Below, piece after piece: positions 62,091 to 64,000 of a DNA stretch of 64,000 nt. Within the stretch, counting starts at the first letter, position 1. Each line of letters opens with the position of its first letter. A program made the position numbers and the translations under genes. The DNA comes from Streptomyces sp. DG2A-72 (lineage in GTDB: Bacteria; Actinomycetota; Actinomycetes; Streptomycetales; Streptomycetaceae): positions 4,054,001-4,118,000 of the forward strand of contig NZ_JASTLC010000001.1 of NCBI RefSeq assembly GCF_030499575.1. The letters are read 5' to 3'. Under the pieces are notes generated by a model that saw only the letters and a program-made list of their open reading frames with translations, was not told the origin of the DNA and made no database searches.

Positions 62091-63479
62091 CTACTTCCCG
62101 CCCTTGGCCAGGAAGGCCAGCAGATCCTGCCGTCCGATCACGCCGGTCGGCTTGCCCTCGACCAGGACGATCGCCGCGTCCGCCTTGCCCAGCACGGACA
62201 TCAGGTCCGCGACCGGCTCGCCGGAGCCGACCTGCGGCAGCGGCGGGGACATGTGCTTCTCCAGCGGGTCCTCCAGCGAGGCCGTCTTGGTGAACAGCGC
62301 GTCGAGCAGCTCCCGTTCGACCACGGAACCGACCACCTCGGCGGCCATCACGTCCGGATGCCCGGCGCCCGGCTTCACGATCGGCATCTGCGAGACGCCG
62401 TACTCGCGCAGCACCTCGATGGCCTGGCCGACCGTCTCGTCCGGGTGCATGTGGACGAGGTGGGGGATGGCGCCGTGCTCCTTGTCGTCGAGCACGTCGG
62501 CGACGCGGGCGCTGGGGCCCTCGTCCTCCAGGAAGCCGTAGTCGGCCATCCACTCGTCGTTGAAGATCTTGCTGAGGTAGCCGCGTCCGCTGTCGGGCAG
62601 CAGGACGACCACGACATCGTCCGGCCCGAGCCGCTCGGCGACCCGCAACGCCGCGACGACGGCCATGCCGCAGGAACCGCCGACCAGCAGCCCCTCCTCC
62701 TTGGCCAGCCGCCGGGTCATCTGGAACGAGTCCTTGTCGGAGACCGCCACGATCTCGTCGGCGACCGTCCGGTCGTACGCCGTAGGCCAGAAGTCCTCAC
62801 CGACGCCCTCGACGAGATACGGCCGCCCGGATCCGCCCGAGTACACGGACCCCTCGGGGTCGGCGCCGACGACCCGCACCTTGCCGTCACTGACGTCCTT
62901 CAGATACCGCCCGGTGCCGGAGATGGTCCCGCCGGTGCCGACGCCGGTCACGAAGTGCGTGATCCGTCCCTCCGTCTGCTCCCACAGCTCGGGGCCGGTG
63001 GAGTGATAGTGCGAGAGGGGGTTGTTGGGGTTGGAGTACTGGTCGGGCTTCCACGCGCCGGGCGTCTCGCGTACGAGGCGGTCGGAGACGTTGTAGTACG
63101 AGTCGGGGTGCTCGGGGTCGACGGCGGTCGGGCATACGACCACCTCCGCGCCGTACGCGCGCAGGACGTTGATCTTGTCGGTGCTCACCTTGTCGGGGCA
63201 CACGAAGATGCACTTGTACCCCTTCTGCTGGGCCACGATGGCCAGCCCCACGCCGGTGTTGCCGCTGGTCGGCTCGACGATCGTGCCGCCGGGCCGCAGC
63301 TCCCCGCTCTTCTCCGCGGCCTCGATCATGCGCAGCGCGATGCGGTCCTTCACCGAGCCGCCCGGGTTGAAGTACTCCACCTTGGCCAGGACGGTGGCCC
63401 TGATGCCCTTGGTGACGTTGTTGAGCCTCACCAGCGGGGTGTTGCCGACGAGACTGATCATCGAGTCGTGGAATTGCAC
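62091..63479 (-). CDS. cbs: Cystathionine beta-synthase
   Basis: 462 residues from GTG 63479. PLP enzyme condensing serine with homocysteine (transsulfuration). PLP-Lys in NPGGSVKDRIALRMI, SGNTGVGLA (substrate loop), GVGTGGTISGTGR (phosphate cup), then LVGGSCGMAV. C-terminal 130 residues form two CBS domains (HLVHMHPDETVGQAIEVL; VADLMSVLGKADAAIVLVEG), as in eukaryotic CBS, where they bind S-adenosylmethionine or adenylates. Monocistronic. Confidence 0.95.
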   Translation of the reverse strand: MQFHDSMISLVGNTPLVRLNNVTKGIRATVLAKVEYFNPGGSVKDRIALRMIEAAEKSGELRPGGTIVEPTSGNTGVGLAIVAQQKGYKCIFVCPDKVSTDKINVLRAYGAEVVVCPTAVDPEHPDSYYNVSDRLVRETPGAWKPDQYSNPNNPLSHYHSTGPELWEQTEGRITHFVTGVGTGGTISGTGRYLKDVSDGKVRVVGADPEGSVYSGGSGRPYLVEGVGEDFWPTAYDRTVADEIVAVSDKDSFQMTRRLAKEEGLLVGGSCGMAVVAALRVAERLGPDDVVVVLLPDSGRGYLSKIFNDEWMADYGFLEDEGPSARVADVLDDKEHGAIPHLVHMHPDETVGQAIEVLREYGVSQMPIVKPGAGHPDVMAAEVVGSVVERELLDALFTKTASLEDPLEKHMSPPLPQVGSGEPVADLMSVLGKADAAIVLVEGKPTGVIGRQDLLAFLAKGGK

Positions 63480-63640
63480 CGTTGTCTCCGGATGCTTGCA
63501 AAAGAAGTGGTCGTTATTGGTTCCGCCAGCCTATGACCTTCAGCTTCACCGTAGCGGTCGTTCACTCGCCGTTGAGATTGGGCGACGCCCGGTACGGGGC
63601 AAGCAGTGGATGTACGGCAATGAGGAGGTGGCGGCTACGC

Positions 63641-64000
63641 ATGACGAGCATGTCTAGGGCGCGGGTGGCCCGGCGGATCGCGGCCGGCGCGGCGTACGGG
63701 GGCGGCGGGATCGGCCTGGCCGGCGCCGCGGCCGTGGGGCTGGTGCTGGCGGAGGTACAGCTGGCCAAGCGCCATGTGAACAACGGCACGTCACCCCACC
63801 CGCCGAACGCGGACGGCCGGTACGGCGCCTCCTACACCACCCCTGACTCACCGCCCCTGCGGCTGGCGATGCTGGGCGACTCCACGGCCTCCGGCCAGGG
63901 CGTCCGCCGGGCCGGCCAGACACCGGGCGCGCTGCTCGCCTCCGGTCTCGCGGCGGTGGCGGAACGGCCCGTTGAGCTGCGGAACGTGGCGCTGCCGGGA
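63641..64000 (+). CDS. SGNH/GDSL hydrolase, 3' end outside window
   Basis: ATG 63641 behind GAGGAGG (12-base spacing; ATG 63650 alternative). 120 residues visible. An N-terminal hydrophobic segment (YGGGGIGLAGAAAVGLVLAE) acts as anchor or signal; RLAMLGDSTASGQGV is block I with the nucleophilic Ser, and ELRNVALPG is the start of block II. A secreted or membrane-anchored esterase is expected. Divergent from cbs. Confidence 0.85.
   Translation, partial: MTSMSRARVARRIAAGAAYGGGGIGLAGAAAVGLVLAEVQLAKRHVNNGTSPHPPNADGRYGASYTTPDSPPLRLAMLGDSTASGQGVRRAGQTPGALLASGLAAVAERPVELRNVALPG

Noticed and set aside
1..64000. tRNA or rRNA genes
   Set aside because: No T-loop GGTTCGA-type cloverleaf or rRNA-like conserved sequence was seen; an integrase target tRNA would lie left of the window.

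Overview
The window is Streptomyces-type DNA. G+C and third-position GC are very high, GTG starts and 4-bp ATGA/GTGA overlaps are common, and the gene order (UDP-glucose dehydrogenase; renal-dipeptidase-like enzyme, purE, purK, GtrA, two-component system; SigI-type partner-switching module; hut operon; cystathionine beta-synthase) matches my memory of the S. coelicolor core. Everything here was read by eye; no database was searched.

Layout. 1-1400: tail of an integrated element, with a tyrosine recombinase running off the left edge and a small HTH protein overlapping its start. 1500-16200: core genes for acyl-CoA dehydrogenase, UDP-glucose dehydrogenase, a beta-propeller lipoprotein, a CGNR protein, two VOC proteins, a metal-site-less and an intact M19 dipeptidase with a broken yefM/yoeB-like pair between them, purEK, GtrA, histidine kinase and response regulator, and a POT peptide transporter. 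16321-18960: an ISL3-family element whose near-identical 47-bp ends enclose both a transposase and a methyltransferase. 19154-19600: direct repeats and a large inverted repeat. 19704-23809: a four-gene cell-surface operon with DUF6801-like modules, LPQTG and LAATG sorting-type tails and two membrane proteins, laid out like a Firmicutes WxL locus. 24003-27999: anti-sigma kinase, STAS antagonist, SigB/SigF-group sigma factor and a membrane-anchored ricin-lectin protein.

28007-38708: histidine utilisation. hutU, an M20 amidohydrolase, a frameshifted hutF and hutI form one operon. Further along lie a PLP decarboxylase, a TnpB remnant, a membrane protein and an RpiR regulator coupled to a histidine-ammonia-lyase-like protein without the Ala-Ser-Gly (MIO) triad.

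38850-59500: an accessory block. It starts with a decayed Tn7-like transposon (tniQ, tnsA, tnsB). Then come two redox/pirin clusters sharing TGAYRYRTCA boxes (MarR, NmrA, DoxX, pirin; alcohol dehydrogenase, pirin), a molybdenum hydroxylase operon (paoABC-like, xdhC, amidohydrolase), an SDR/MarR pair, a nitroreductase/TetR pair, and a scrap zone of IS630, IS21, ABC-transporter and amidohydrolase fragments. 59536-64000 returns to ordinary chromosomal genes: membrane protein, SDR, XRE regulator, cystathionine beta-synthase and the start of an SGNH hydrolase.

Caution: at least nine genes carry apparent single-base shifts, most of them one base short in or beside a short G or C run. Real decay and assembly error cannot be told apart from this sequence alone.
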